Below are positions 8,685-16,472 of a DNA stretch of 51,215 bases, one piece after another (position 1 is the first letter of the stretch; each line of letters opens with the position of its first letter). This DNA is from Nostoc favosum CHAB5714 (lineage in GTDB: Bacteria > Cyanobacteriota > Cyanobacteriia > Cyanobacteriales > Nostocaceae). Location of the stretch: positions 1-51,215 of the forward strand of contig NZ_JAIVFQ010000056.1 in assembly GCF_020829495.1 (NCBI RefSeq), written 5' to 3'. The notes under the pieces were generated by a model. It saw only the letters and a list, made by a program, of their open reading frames with translations, was not told the origin of the DNA and did not search any database. The position numbers and the translations under genes are program-made.

Positions 8685-8847
8685 GGGAGCATCCCAATTT
8701 TGCAAATCTACTAAGATAATGAGTCGTCATTGTGAATGAAGCGAAGCGGAATGAAGCAATCGTAACATCCGTACTTTGCGATTGCTTCGCTTCACTACGT
8801 TACGCTCGCAATGACAAATTATGTTTTTACACATTTGGGATGCTCCC
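8685..8847. mobile_element. MITE, 163 bp, family GGGAGCATCCCA
   Basis: Terminal inverted repeats GGGAGCATCCCA (8685-8696) and TGGGATGCTCCC (8836-8847). The element is flanked by an 8-bp direct repeat GGGGCTTG at 8677-8684 and 8848-8855, which looks like a target-site duplication. The interior holds an imperfect palindrome with GAAGCGGAATGAAGCAATCG and GATTGCTTCGCTTCACTACG arms. A second member of the same size is at 10242-10405. There is no coding capacity, so mobilisation would be in trans. Confidence 0.85.
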
Positions 8848-8912
8848 GGGGCTTGTGCCTTTAATTACGAATTACGAATTACGAATTAGTAATTATTTGC
8901 TCTGCATTGCGG

Positions 8913-9536
8913 TCATAATTGATTTTCTGAACGCCCAGCTTGAAAAATTTGTTCAGCAGTCAAGTTTAATTCTGGGAATGTAGGGGATATGATGCGATCG
9001 CTACCTCGAAACAGGTTAAGTTGATACTCACCATCCACCAAATAGTAAACGGAAATAGTCGGTTGTTTGGGATTACCTATATACCTTCTACCACCTAAAC
9101 CTAAATAATCAGTAATCCAGTATTCAGGAACGCCAAAAGTTTCGTAGTCAACCAGTTTGTGTGCATAATCATCTTTCCAATTAGTGCTGACGACTTCAAT
9201 AACCAGGGGAACCGACGCAGCTTGAGTAACCGTTGAAGACTTTTTCCACATTGGTTCTGATGAAAGATTCTTTTGATTTATCACTATTACATCAGGCGAA
9301 TAACCTGATTCTTTGTCAGGAACCTTGACTAGTGCTTGCTTGGGTATGAGGTATGGGAGTTTTAATCGTTTGAACTCTAAAGTTATTTCACCCGCTAAAA
9401 AACCATTAATCTCTTCATGATCTCCTACTGGCTGCATTTCAACAATTGCTCCGTCGTGTAGTTCATAACATCCGCCATCTGGCTTCCAATTGAGGAATTC
9501 TTCAAAAGTGATTGTTTTTGGTAAGGCTTGAAACAT
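8913..9536 (-). CDS. Uma2-family (DUF820) nuclease-like protein
   Basis: 207 residues from the ATG at 9536 (MFQALPKTITFEEFLNW). The motifs GYSPDVIVIN near residue 86 and VPLVIEVVST near 107, with a following KLVDYE, give the family's acidic-acidic-Lys core. Longer in-frame extensions upstream overlap the divergent antitoxin gene and were not used. The first ~75 codons and ~50 bases of leader are duplicated at 10128-10576, beyond the toxin-antitoxin pair. Confidence 0.85.
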   Translation of the reverse strand: MFQALPKTITFEEFLNWKPDGGCYELHDGAIVEMQPVGDHEEINGFLAGEITLEFKRLKLPYLIPKQALVKVPDKESGYSPDVIVINQKNLSSEPMWKKSSTVTQAASVPLVIEVVSTNWKDDYAHKLVDYETFGVPEYWITDYLGLGGRRYIGNPKQPTISVYYLVDGEYQLNLFRGSDRIISPTFPELNLTAEQIFQAGRSENQL

Positions 9537-9636
9537 CACACTTACTCCTGATTCTGGTTTAGAGTTTAGCAAATTACTTGGTATCACATCACTGAGGAGA
9601 ATCGTTATAATAACCAGATAGACGTGATTGTAGTCA

Positions 9637-9834
9637 ATGAATGTCATGGAAATCAAAAATATCAAGGAAGAAGCACGACGGCTAATTGACAAATTGCCAG
9701 AAAATTTGACATGGGATGATTTAATGTATGAAATCTATGTAAGACAAGCAATAGAAGCGGGATTAACTGATAGTGAAGCGGGAAGAGTCGTTTCTGTTGA
9801 AGAAGTACGCGCAAAATTTGGATTGCAACCGTGA
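9637..9834 (+). CDS. Small antitoxin of a ParE/RelE-type module
   Basis: 65 residues (or 62 from ATG 9646). The acidic helical protein carries LTWDDLMYEIYVRQAIEAGL and SVEEVRAKFGL, a pattern common in short cyanobacterial antitoxins paired with ParE/RelE toxins. Its TGA overlaps the GTG start of the toxin (GTGA, 9831-9834), so translation is coupled. It is divergent from the Uma2 gene on its left, with about 100 bases between the starts. Confidence 0.8.
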   Translation: MNVMEIKNIKEEARRLIDKLPENLTWDDLMYEIYVRQAIEAGLTDSEAGRVVSVEEVRAKFGLQP

Positions 9835-10127
9835 AAGTTTTTTGGACAGAAACAGCCGTTAATCATTTATCCTCTATTTATACCTATATATCTCAAAATT
9901 CTCCTCACTATGCTCAAAGACTGGTTGAGCGATTAACTCAACGCTCTGAGCAAATTGCCCAATTTCCATTATCGGGTCGCATTGTCCCAGAATTTGAAAC
10001 TAAGCAGATTAGAGAAGTTATTGAAGGCTCTTATCGCATTATTTATTATATTAAGTCTGACCAAATTGATGTTCTTGCTGTTCTTCATGGTTCTCAACAA
10101 ATCGAATCTATCATTGATGAAACTTGA
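9831..10127 (+). CDS. ParE/RelE-superfamily toxin
   Basis: 98 residues: KVFWTETAVNHLSSIYTYI, then QIREVIEGSYRIIYYI and IDVLAVLHGSQQ. This is the beta-strand pattern of ParE/RelE toxins, with the usual Arg in the YRIIY strand and a His in the last strand. ParE toxins poison gyrase and RelE toxins cleave mRNA; sequence alone does not separate them, though the N-terminal helix hairpin resembles ParE more. GTG start, overlapping the antitoxin by four bases. Its stop abuts the truncated Uma2 copy. Confidence 0.88.
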   Translation: MKVFWTETAVNHLSSIYTYISQNSPHYAQRLVERLTQRSEQIAQFPLSGRIVPEFETKQIREVIEGSYRIIYYIKSDQIDVLAVLHGSQQIESIIDET

Positions 10128-10528
10128 TTCTTTGCCAGGAACTTTGACTAGTGCTTGCTTGGGTATGAGGTATGGGAGTTTTAATCGTTTGAACTCTAAA
10201 GTTATTTCGCCAGCTAAAAAACCATTAATCTCTTCATGATCGGGTGCATCCCAGTTTTTATTATTCGATGAAATAATAAAATTTAATATGTCATTGCGAG
10301 GAGGAACGACGAAGCAATCGCAAAGGCTGGGATTGCTTCGTCGTTCCTCCTCTCTGCGAGACGCACTCGCGTTCGCAATGACGGATACAAAAATGGGATG
10401 CTCCCTTCATGATCTGCTACTGGCTGCATTTCAACAATTGCTCCGTCGTGTAGTTCATAACATCCGCCATCTGGCTTCCAATTGAGGAATTCTTCAAAAG
10501 CGATCGTTTTTGGTAAGGCTTGAAACAT
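10128..10528 (-). pseudogene. Truncated Uma2 copy interrupted by a MITE
   Basis: The reverse strand from 10528 begins MFQALPKTIAFEEFLNWKP, almost the same as the intact Uma2 at 8913-9536, and similarity continues upstream of the ATG to about 10576. At the sequence CTTCATGATC the copy is broken by a 164-bp MITE, then resumes (10128-10241) and ends near codon 75 of the parent next to the toxin gene. The C-terminal half with the catalytic EVVS motif is missing. Clearly non-functional as a nuclease. Confidence 0.88.
10242..10405. mobile_element. MITE, 164 bp, same family as 8685-8847, inside the Uma2 remnant
   Basis: It begins GGGTGCATCCCAG and ends GGGATGCTCCC (10395-10405). It is flanked by a 9-bp direct repeat TTCATGATC (10233-10241 and 10406-10414). 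The uninterrupted sequence survives in the parent gene near 9415, where TTCATGATC is present once. This provides an internal empty-site control for insertion and target duplication. The interior contains a nested TGTCATTGCGA...TCGCAATGAC palindrome. Confidence 0.93.
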
Positions 10529-10606
10529 CACACTTACTCCTGATGATGATTCAGAGTTTAGCAAATTACTTGGTATTAAGTAGTCAAACAGAATTAATTA
10601 CACAAT

Positions 10607-10711
10607 GTCATTGCGAATGGAGCGAAGCGGAATGAAGCAATCCCAGCCCTTGCGATGCCTTTGGGATTGCTTCTCTTCGAGACGCTCCGCGAACGCTTCG
10701 CTCGCAATGAC
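10607..10711. repeat. Palindromic GTCATTGCGA repeat
   Basis: GTCATTGCGA (10607-10616) and TCGCAATGAC (10702-10711) bound a long imperfect hairpin with GAAGCAATCCCAG and GGGATTGCTTC arms. The same core occurs inside the MITEs at 8685, 10242 and 14403, so it may be an independent element that nests in others. Confidence 0.75.
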
Positions 10712-10771
10712 TGTAAATATTTTTGTCCTACTACTTACTCACTTGACCCTCAGCCAAAAACCTTAACCTGC

Positions 10772-10845
10772 GTAGGTTGGGTTGAGGAACGAAACCCAAC
10801 TTTTTTCTCGGTTTGTTGGGTTTCACTTCGTTCAACCCAACCTAC
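10772..10845. repeat. Inverted repeat GTAGGTTGGGTTGA
   Basis: GTAGGTTGGGTTGA (10772-10785) and TCAACCCAACCTAC (10832-10845) form a hairpin arm pair. A second copy is at 16301-16376. The rest of 10850-11047 is the AT-rich leader of the TPR gene, with no gene of its own. Confidence 0.85.
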
Positions 10846-11047
10846 GATTCTAGATAAAACCTCGCTAGATAACGCCAAAACCAGGAATCCAGAAGATTTG
10901 ACAAAATTTTGTATCTATTTTGGTAACAATGTTAGTTCAGATTGATGAACGTTATAAACTCAACATTGGAATCACAGAAAGATTCCTTAAGTAATTCAAC
11001 CATAAATATCTAAACCCAACTAACTGAAAGGTTATTGAGGCTTCAGC

Positions 11048-13321
11048 ATGAAGAAGAACGCTAAGTTTGAGTGTAATTTTTGCTGCTCATTTTCTCAGGT
11101 TTCTCGTTATAGTTTAACTGTATTACTGAGTGTGGTTTTTCTATCTGATGCGGTAGGTGCAACATCGATAAGTAGATGGTTGCAGATAAGACAACAGATG
11201 CAAGCTGACTCGCAAAAGTCAATTGATGCTGCGGTAGAACAAGGGTATACGGATTCGTTTTCAAAAAAAATAGCGAAAAAAGTCTCTGCTAACGTCAAAA
11301 TAGCGCAGTCGCCAGATGCAAAACCACAAAATACAAACCCTGCGCCAAGTGAAGCCGAGGCTAAAATTAAGCCACTTTGGGATAAAGCACACCAACTGTT
11401 AAAAGAAGGAGATCAACTACGGAATCAACCATCAGCAGCAGCACTACGACAGGCAATTACTAAATTTGAAGAAGCGTTGAAAATCTGGAGATTACCAGAA
11501 GTGCGTGCAGCAAAACCTCAAGAAGCACCTTTTGGGGAGGCTGTTACACTTTCTTTGATTGGTAGTACCTACACCACCCTAACAGAAAACACAAAAGCTG
11601 TGGGATATTTGGAGCAAGCATTAGCTATTGTGCAGGAATCACAGCAATCAGAGGCTCGTGAATGGAAAGCTTTAATATTAAAATCACTTGGTATTGTTTA
11701 TCAACAATTAGGGGAAAAGCAAAAAGCGATTGATGCTTATAACCAAGCACAGTCACTATATCATGCTGACAAACAACCCAAAAAAGAGGCTGATGTACTG
11801 TGGAGCATTGCTGTAGTTTATAAAGTATTTGGCGAACCGAAAAAAGAGCGTGACTTTTTAGAAAGAGCTTTGGCAATTCAAAAGGCAAATGATGACTTAC
11901 CAGGGCAAGCAAAGACGCTTGGGAGTATTGCTGTAAACTACGACCTATTGGGTGAAACAAATAAAGCCCTTGATTACTATCAGCAAGTGCTGAAAATATA
12001 CAGCCAAACTAAAAATTTATTTGGACAGGCAGAGACATTTGCAAATATAGGTTTAGCCTACAGTTTCAGAGGCGATCGCTCTTCAGCCGAGAAATATTTT
12101 CAGCAGGCATTAGAGTTACAAAAGACAAACGCAAGACAAATAGAGCAGGACACAACAAATCCATTTGGTCGTATAAATTTTTTTAATAACCAAATGAGTA
12201 TTCTCTCTTCAATTGCCACTGGCTACTCTACTCTGGGTGATATACAGCAGCAGATTGTCTACTTAAATAAAGCAAGAACTATCGCTCATCAGCTAGGTAA
12301 TTTCCAGATGGAAGCAAATTTTATTTTCAGGATTGGTAATAAGTATTCTCTATTAGGTGAGACACAAAAAGCTCTTGAGAATCTCAATCAAGCCCTAAAG
12401 CTTCAACGCGACATTCATGATTATCAAGGAGAAGCTGAAACACTTGTAAGCATTGCCTCTGTTCATACAAAATCAACAGAATTTCAACAAGCCCTAGATA
12501 TACTCTTTAACCAAGCACTAAAAATTTCTAAAAGACATCAAAATCCTATTCTAGAATCAAAGACTCTCTATGAGATAGCTAAGGTGTACAAAAATTTAGG
12601 AGCCTATGACTTAAGCATTGATAAGTATAAGGAAGTTTTGAAGATATATCAGCAAAGCATTCCGAGTTTCATAGCAACTGGTTTTTATGGAATAGGCACT
12701 GTTTATCTAGAACTCTGCTTGTATCAAAAAAAAGCAGAAGATTGCCATCAAGCATTGAAGTATTTTGAGGATACGTTAAAGTATGCCGGTGAAGGATACT
12801 TCACGAAAAATTATATTCTTTTTTCTACTGCCAAGGCTTATGAGTTATTAAAGGAATATCCCAAAGCTATTGCTAAGGCCAAACAAGCTTTAGAACTGTC
12901 TCGGAAAAAGAATATCAAAGAAGCTGAAAGTTATGCCCTTCGTGCTTTAAGCACCGCCTATGAAGGTGCAGGAGATTATCAAAATGCCCTTGATACAAAC
13001 AAACAACATTTATTGGTATCCCAGCAGCTAGGAGATGTATCATCACAAGCTACCGCCTACCAAATCCGAGGTAAGATTTACATCTCTATGAAGCAGCCGC
13101 AGCAGGCGATAGAGGCTTACAACCAAGAACTGAAGCTAAGGCAGAAAACTGGTGAAATATATCACCAAACTCATTCACTTTATAAAATAGCCATCATTGA
13201 GGGCGACAGAGGAAATCTCAACCAAGCCAAGACGCACATAGAAACTGTCATAAACATCATTGAGAATACGCGCAGCAAAGTCAACAGCGATGATTTACGT
13301 TCTTCCTACTTCGCCTTGTGA
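11048..13321 (+). CDS. TPR-repeat protein, N-terminal part of a split TPR-CHAT protein
   Basis: 757 residues. A hydrophobic segment at about 20-38 could be a signal or anchor. From about residue 110 onward come many 34-40-residue TPR units (for example KALDYYQQVLKIYSQT, then QAETFANIGLAYSFRGD). Cyanobacterial TPR-CHAT proteins normally continue after DLRSSYFA for roughly 250 residues before the CHAT protease domain. Here the reading stops directly after SYFAL with TGA, and the next frame begins in the middle of the CHAT part (VNHEIVNLPS). This points to an internal deletion that also shifted the frame. The stop overlaps the next start as GTGA. Whether the two halves are still made and interact is unknown. 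Confidence 0.8.
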   Translation: MKKNAKFECNFCCSFSQVSRYSLTVLLSVVFLSDAVGATSISRWLQIRQQMQADSQKSIDAAVEQGYTDSFSKKIAKKVSANVKIAQSPDAKPQNTNPAPSEAEAKIKPLWDKAHQLLKEGDQLRNQPSAAALRQAITKFEEALKIWRLPEVRAAKPQEAPFGEAVTLSLIGSTYTTLTENTKAVGYLEQALAIVQESQQSEAREWKALILKSLGIVYQQLGEKQKAIDAYNQAQSLYHADKQPKKEADVLWSIAVVYKVFGEPKKERDFLERALAIQKANDDLPGQAKTLGSIAVNYDLLGETNKALDYYQQVLKIYSQTKNLFGQAETFANIGLAYSFRGDRSSAEKYFQQALELQKTNARQIEQDTTNPFGRINFFNNQMSILSSIATGYSTLGDIQQQIVYLNKARTIAHQLGNFQMEANFIFRIGNKYSLLGETQKALENLNQALKLQRDIHDYQGEAETLVSIASVHTKSTEFQQALDILFNQALKISKRHQNPILESKTLYEIAKVYKNLGAYDLSIDKYKEVLKIYQQSIPSFIATGFYGIGTVYLELCLYQKKAEDCHQALKYFEDTLKYAGEGYFTKNYILFSTAKAYELLKEYPKAIAKAKQALELSRKKNIKEAESYALRALSTAYEGAGDYQNALDTNKQHLLVSQQLGDVSSQATAYQIRGKIYISMKQPQQAIEAYNQELKLRQKTGEIYHQTHSLYKIAIIEGDRGNLNQAKTHIETVINIIENTRSKVNSDDLRSSYFAL

Positions 13322-14154
13322 ATCACGAAATTGTCAACCTCCCCTCAATATCTAGCCTCGCAACTCACAGAAAGAAACTCAAAGGACGCAAGATTGCACC
13401 CAAAACCCTAGCTGTTCTCGCTAATCCTGTGTTTACTGTTGATGATCTACGGTTGAAGAATGATAAACCCTCAATTGTAGAAAACAACCTCGACCGTTCA
13501 GCTTTAGAAACGTCTTTGAGAAACATCAATCGAGACAAATTAGACCCACTCCCAGGTACAAAAGACGAAGGAGAGGCGATTCTTAGCTTGGTGAATTCTC
13601 CTGGTGAAAAGCTTTCTGCCTTTGACTTTGATGCCAACTACAACTTTGCAACTAGTAAACAGTTGAGCCAATATCGCCTGCTGCTGTTCGCCACTCACGG
13701 CATTTTCGACCCTGTGAACCCAGCCTTATCAGGTATAGTGCTGTCTCTCGTAGATAAACAAGGTAAACCCCAAACCAGAGGCTTCCTGCGGCTCAATGAT
13801 ATTTTTAACCTCGACTTACCAGCAGAGTTGATAGTGTTAAGTGCCTGTGAAAGTGGCCTAGGGGATGATGTCCAAGGTGAAGGGCTGGTGGGCTTGACAA
13901 GAGGCTTTATGTATGCAGGTGCAGCTAGAGTCACCGTGTCTCTGTGGAACGTGAACGATCAATCTACCAAGGAGTTAATGATTGCATTTTACAAACAAAT
14001 ATTGGAACAAAGGAAATCTCCCGCCGCCGCCCTTAATGTCGCCCAACGCCAAATGTGGCAAGGGAAAGATTTTCAAGGAAAGGATTTGAAAAATCCAGCT
14101 TGGAAACATCCCCGTTATTGGGCGGCTTTCACCCTCCAAGGTGAGTGGCGATGA
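13318..14154 (+). CDS. CHAT caspase-like protease domain, C-terminal part of a split TPR-CHAT protein
   Basis: 278 residues from GTG 13318. The catalytic His is in LLFATHGIF (near residue 126) and the catalytic Cys in IVLSACESGLG (near 178), followed by GLTRGFMYAGAARVTVSLW, all standard for CHAT domains. In caspase-like systems this domain cleaves partner proteins and is regulated by its TPR part. The segment that normally precedes NHEIVNLPS (the first part of the CHAT fold) is missing, so activity is doubtful even though the His-Cys dyad is intact. It overlaps the TPR gene by four bases. Confidence 0.8.
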   Translation: MNHEIVNLPSISSLATHRKKLKGRKIAPKTLAVLANPVFTVDDLRLKNDKPSIVENNLDRSALETSLRNINRDKLDPLPGTKDEGEAILSLVNSPGEKLSAFDFDANYNFATSKQLSQYRLLLFATHGIFDPVNPALSGIVLSLVDKQGKPQTRGFLRLNDIFNLDLPAELIVLSACESGLGDDVQGEGLVGLTRGFMYAGAARVTVSLWNVNDQSTKELMIAFYKQILEQRKSPAAALNVAQRQMWQGKDFQGKDLKNPAWKHPRYWAAFTLQGEWR

Positions 14155-14402
14155 ATACTTAATTGACCTTCTCCTTTTAGGCTACCGTGTACACACAAGT
14201 CTTTTAGAGTGGCTCCACAGACTTTTAACATTTTTGAGGGGTCTAAGTCCCTCGCTTCTAACAAACGACAAGTTTTGCGGTGGGGTTAAAATCCCCAGAC
14301 GCTCTCGAAGAGACGCTAAAAGCGAACGCGGACTCGCTAACGCAACTCTTGGAGACGCTACGCGAACGCTAATGCAAAACTTAATTACGAATTACGAATT
14401 AT
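14155..14402. other. Intergenic repeat-rich stretch
   Basis: It holds GGGGTTAAAATCCCCAGACG and several GAGACGCTACGCGAACGC-like fragments, then ATTACGAATT heptamers. I see no gene; a frame that crosses it is composed of repeats. Confidence 0.6.
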
Positions 14403-14548
14403 ATCATGTCCGGCAAATTGCTTATGATATGTCATTGCGAGTGCAACGAAGTGGAGCGTTCGCGGAGCGTCTCGTAGAGAAGCAATCACAAGGACTCTGC
14501 GATTGCTTCACTTCGTTCGCAATTGACTTGTGTTCAACCGGACATGAT
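14403..14548. mobile_element. MITE, about 146 bp, family ATCATGTCCGG
   Basis: Perfect 11-bp terminal repeats ATCATGTCCGG (14403-14413) and CCGGACATGAT (14538-14548). It is flanked by ATTACGAATTAT at 14391-14402 and 14549-14560. The 12-bp flank repeat may be a target duplication, but ATTACGA is itself a tandem repeat unit nearby, so its length is uncertain. The interior carries the TCATTGCGA palindrome. Confidence 0.75.
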
Positions 14549-14619
14549 ATTACGAATTATTTTAATCCCCCCAACGCCTCTTGAAAAGCAAAGCTGTTTC
14601 ATTCCCTCAAAGGCTCAAA

Positions 14620-14913
14620 AAAGACTTGCGTTCTGAACGAAAAGACTTGTGTTCTGAACGAAAGTCCTTGTGTTCTGAACGAAAGTCCTTGTGTTCTGAA
14701 CGAAAGTCCTTGTGTTCTGAACGAAAAGACTTGTGTTCTGAACGAAAGTCCTTGTGTTCTGAACGAAAGTCCTTGTGTTCTGAACGAAAGTCCTTGTGTT
14801 CTGAACGAAAGTCCTTGTGTTCTGAACGAAAGTACTTGTGTTCTGAACGAAAGTCCTTGTGTTCTGAACGAAAGTCCTTGTGTTCTGAACGAAAGTACTT
14901 GTTTTGTGAACCA
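14620..14913 (+). repeat. 21-bp minisatellite, 14 units
   Basis: The unit is AAAGTCCTTGTGTTCTGAAC plus G. The array runs as 14 head-to-tail units of 21 bases with almost no length variation. Variation is concentrated in one codon-sized position (GAC, TCC or TAC) and in the last unit. Because 21 is a multiple of three, four frames stay open across the array; the forward frame reads K-(D/S/Y)-L-C-S-E-R. No ATG or ribosome-binding site precedes it, so coding is not supported. Each unit contains the small palindrome GTTCTGAAC. Confidence 0.93.
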
Positions 14914-15002
14914 AAGTACTTGTGTGTACACCGTAGCCTTTTAGGAGAGAGAACTGGAAGAAAACGCAATTTAAAGCCTATCTCCTCCCAGGAGAGAGGT
15001 CT

Positions 15003-15194
15003 AGGGGACTTCCAAATAAAAAATATCCAATTACAGGACTTACGCACAAGGAACGGAAAATCGAACCACAGAGAAGCCAGTGCGCCCTTGCGGTTCCCCG
15101 ACTTGAAGCAACTGGCGCGACGCAGAGGACACGGAGGAATAAGAGTTTGAGAGGTTTTCTGCGTAAGTCCTACAATTATTTCTTGGAAATCCCT
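15003..15194. mobile_element. Nested MITE pair
   Basis: The outer element begins AGGGGACTTCCAAATAA (15003) and ends TTCTTGGAAATCCCT (to 15194), imperfect inverted ends shared with the element at 17830-17938. Within it, an inner element runs from AGGACTTACGCA (15035-15046) to TGCGTAAGTCCT (15160-15171), perfect 12-bp ends. The inner interior has no coding capacity. It lies just upstream of the serine protease gene. Confidence 0.7.
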
Positions 15195-15232
15195 AATCTC
15201 AAATTTTCACTTTTAACTCAGGAGTAAAATCA

Positions 15233-16192
15233 ATGCGTAAACCGTCTATTTACAAACAACTGCTTGCTTTCTTTATCGCCGGAATTGTCGGTTTTACCGC
15301 TTTAGGTGGTTGGATATCAGTCCAAGCACAAACAGAATCACCCATATCGCCAAATACAGAACAGTTGAATTTAGTAGGGGATGGTAAACCCTTCAAACCT
15401 GATGATCTCGAACAGTCGGACAAACCTTATGAAGGCGATCGCGGTATCCCCACAGGTATAGATAACCGTATTCCCATGTTGAGTAGAAATTATCCTTGGT
15501 CAACTATCGGACGAGTGCAAGGCACAGCAGCCGATGCTAAAAGCTATTATTGTACAGGCACACTAGTTGCTAGTGATATAGTTTTGACAAACGCCCACTG
15601 TGTAATTGACCCTGAGACTCATCAACTCAGTAAAGAACTTCGGTTTATACCCAATGCTATTAATGGCAAGTCCCAAAGTTCTAAAGATATTGCTACAGTA
15701 CAAAATATTGCGAAAAACGTACTTTATGGTACAGACTTCAAGAATGGCGGCTTTGATAACGTCCAAAATCAAAGCAATGACTGGGCGTTGATCAGAATTA
15801 ATCAGCCATTGGGTCGTAAATATGGTTATTTAGGATGGCAATCTGTGCCTGCTTCCACTTTGATTAAGCAGAAGCAAGGAAAACTGTTCTTTGTTGGTTA
15901 CTCTAGTGATTACCCAGACCCCAGCAAAGAAGGCTATGAATTCTTGACTGCTGGCAAAGGCTGGACAGCTGGTTATGAAGATGGTTGTAGCATTGTTGGC
16001 GATGAGTCAAACCTTTTTTATCATGATTGCGCCACCGCAGCCGGTGCTTCCGGTGGGCCAATTATTGATGTAATTGATGGTCTACCATATATTGTTGCCC
16101 TGAATAATGGTGAGATTACAATTCCTCGCACAGGTCAAGATGTTATCAACTTTGCGGTGAAAATGGATTTCTTGGATAAGTTGACCAAATAA
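15233..16192 (+). CDS. Secreted trypsin/V8-like serine protease
   Basis: 319 residues with a classic signal peptide (Lys and Arg, then a hydrophobic core, cleavage likely after VQAQ near residue 34). The catalytic triad is readable: His in LTNAHCV (near 121), Asp in NDWALIRI (near 183) and Ser in GASGGPI (near 272). This is the chymotrypsin fold of the V8/glutamyl-endopeptidase type. TGTLVASDIVLTNAHC is typical of this family. AGGAG lies 8 bases before ATG 15233. It is expected to be periplasmic or exported. The promoter region is built partly from nested MITEs, which might affect expression. Confidence 0.9.
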   Translation: MRKPSIYKQLLAFFIAGIVGFTALGGWISVQAQTESPISPNTEQLNLVGDGKPFKPDDLEQSDKPYEGDRGIPTGIDNRIPMLSRNYPWSTIGRVQGTAADAKSYYCTGTLVASDIVLTNAHCVIDPETHQLSKELRFIPNAINGKSQSSKDIATVQNIAKNVLYGTDFKNGGFDNVQNQSNDWALIRINQPLGRKYGYLGWQSVPASTLIKQKQGKLFFVGYSSDYPDPSKEGYEFLTAGKGWTAGYEDGCSIVGDESNLFYHDCATAAGASGGPIIDVIDGLPYIVALNNGEITIPRTGQDVINFAVKMDFLDKLTK

Positions 16193-16196
16193 TTAC

Positions 16197-16230
16197 TAAT
16201 TCGTAATTCGTAATTCGTAATTCGTAATTA
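16197..16230. repeat. Heptamer tandem repeat TAATTCG
   Basis: About five head-to-tail copies of TAATTCG directly after the protease stop codon, an STRR-type repeat characteristic of heterocystous cyanobacteria. The same unit, reversed, is at about 8862-8890 and 14378-14400. Confidence 0.9.
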
Positions 16231-16300
16231 ATTAGTCAAGTTAGTCATTAATTAATAATTAATTAATTCCGGGTACAGAGCAACTAACTTCAGAATATTC

Positions 16301-16376
16301 GTAGGTTGGGTTGAGGCAATGCGTTACCCAACAAACCCCGCTCTTAGGTTGGGTTTCGTTCCTCAACCCAACCTAC
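16301..16376. repeat. Inverted repeat GTAGGTTGGGTTGAGG
   Basis: A 16-bp perfect arm pair (16301-16316 and 16361-16376), the second copy of the family at 10772-10845. Between the protease and the methyltransferase it could act as a transcription barrier, but it lacks a T-run. Confidence 0.88.
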
Positions 16377-16472
16377 ACATTTTTATTTTTTAGGCAAAAC
16401 CTACGCAGTATTGAGATTCCACCACAACAAAAAGGTTTTATTACATTCAATTAGGAACCACCATAGTTATTT

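Noticed and set aside
8732..8983. Open frame of 83 codons
   Set aside because: It lies across a MITE and repeats; no ribosome-binding site and no protein-like composition.
10655..10945. Open frame of 96 codons
   Set aside because: Built from the GTCATTGCGA palindrome and the GTAGGTTGGG inverted repeat.
14141..14584. Open frame of 147 codons after the CHAT gene
   Set aside because: Covers repeat fragments and the 14403-14548 MITE; overlaps the CHAT stop region without a start signal.
14620..14913. Possible CRISPR array
   Set aside because: Head-to-tail 21-bp units have no unique spacers; this is a minisatellite.
14581..15150. Cys/Lys/Glu-rich protein made of 7-residue repeats
   Set aside because: Several frames on both strands stay open because the unit is 21 bp; only a TTG start and no ribosome-binding site, so coding is not supported.
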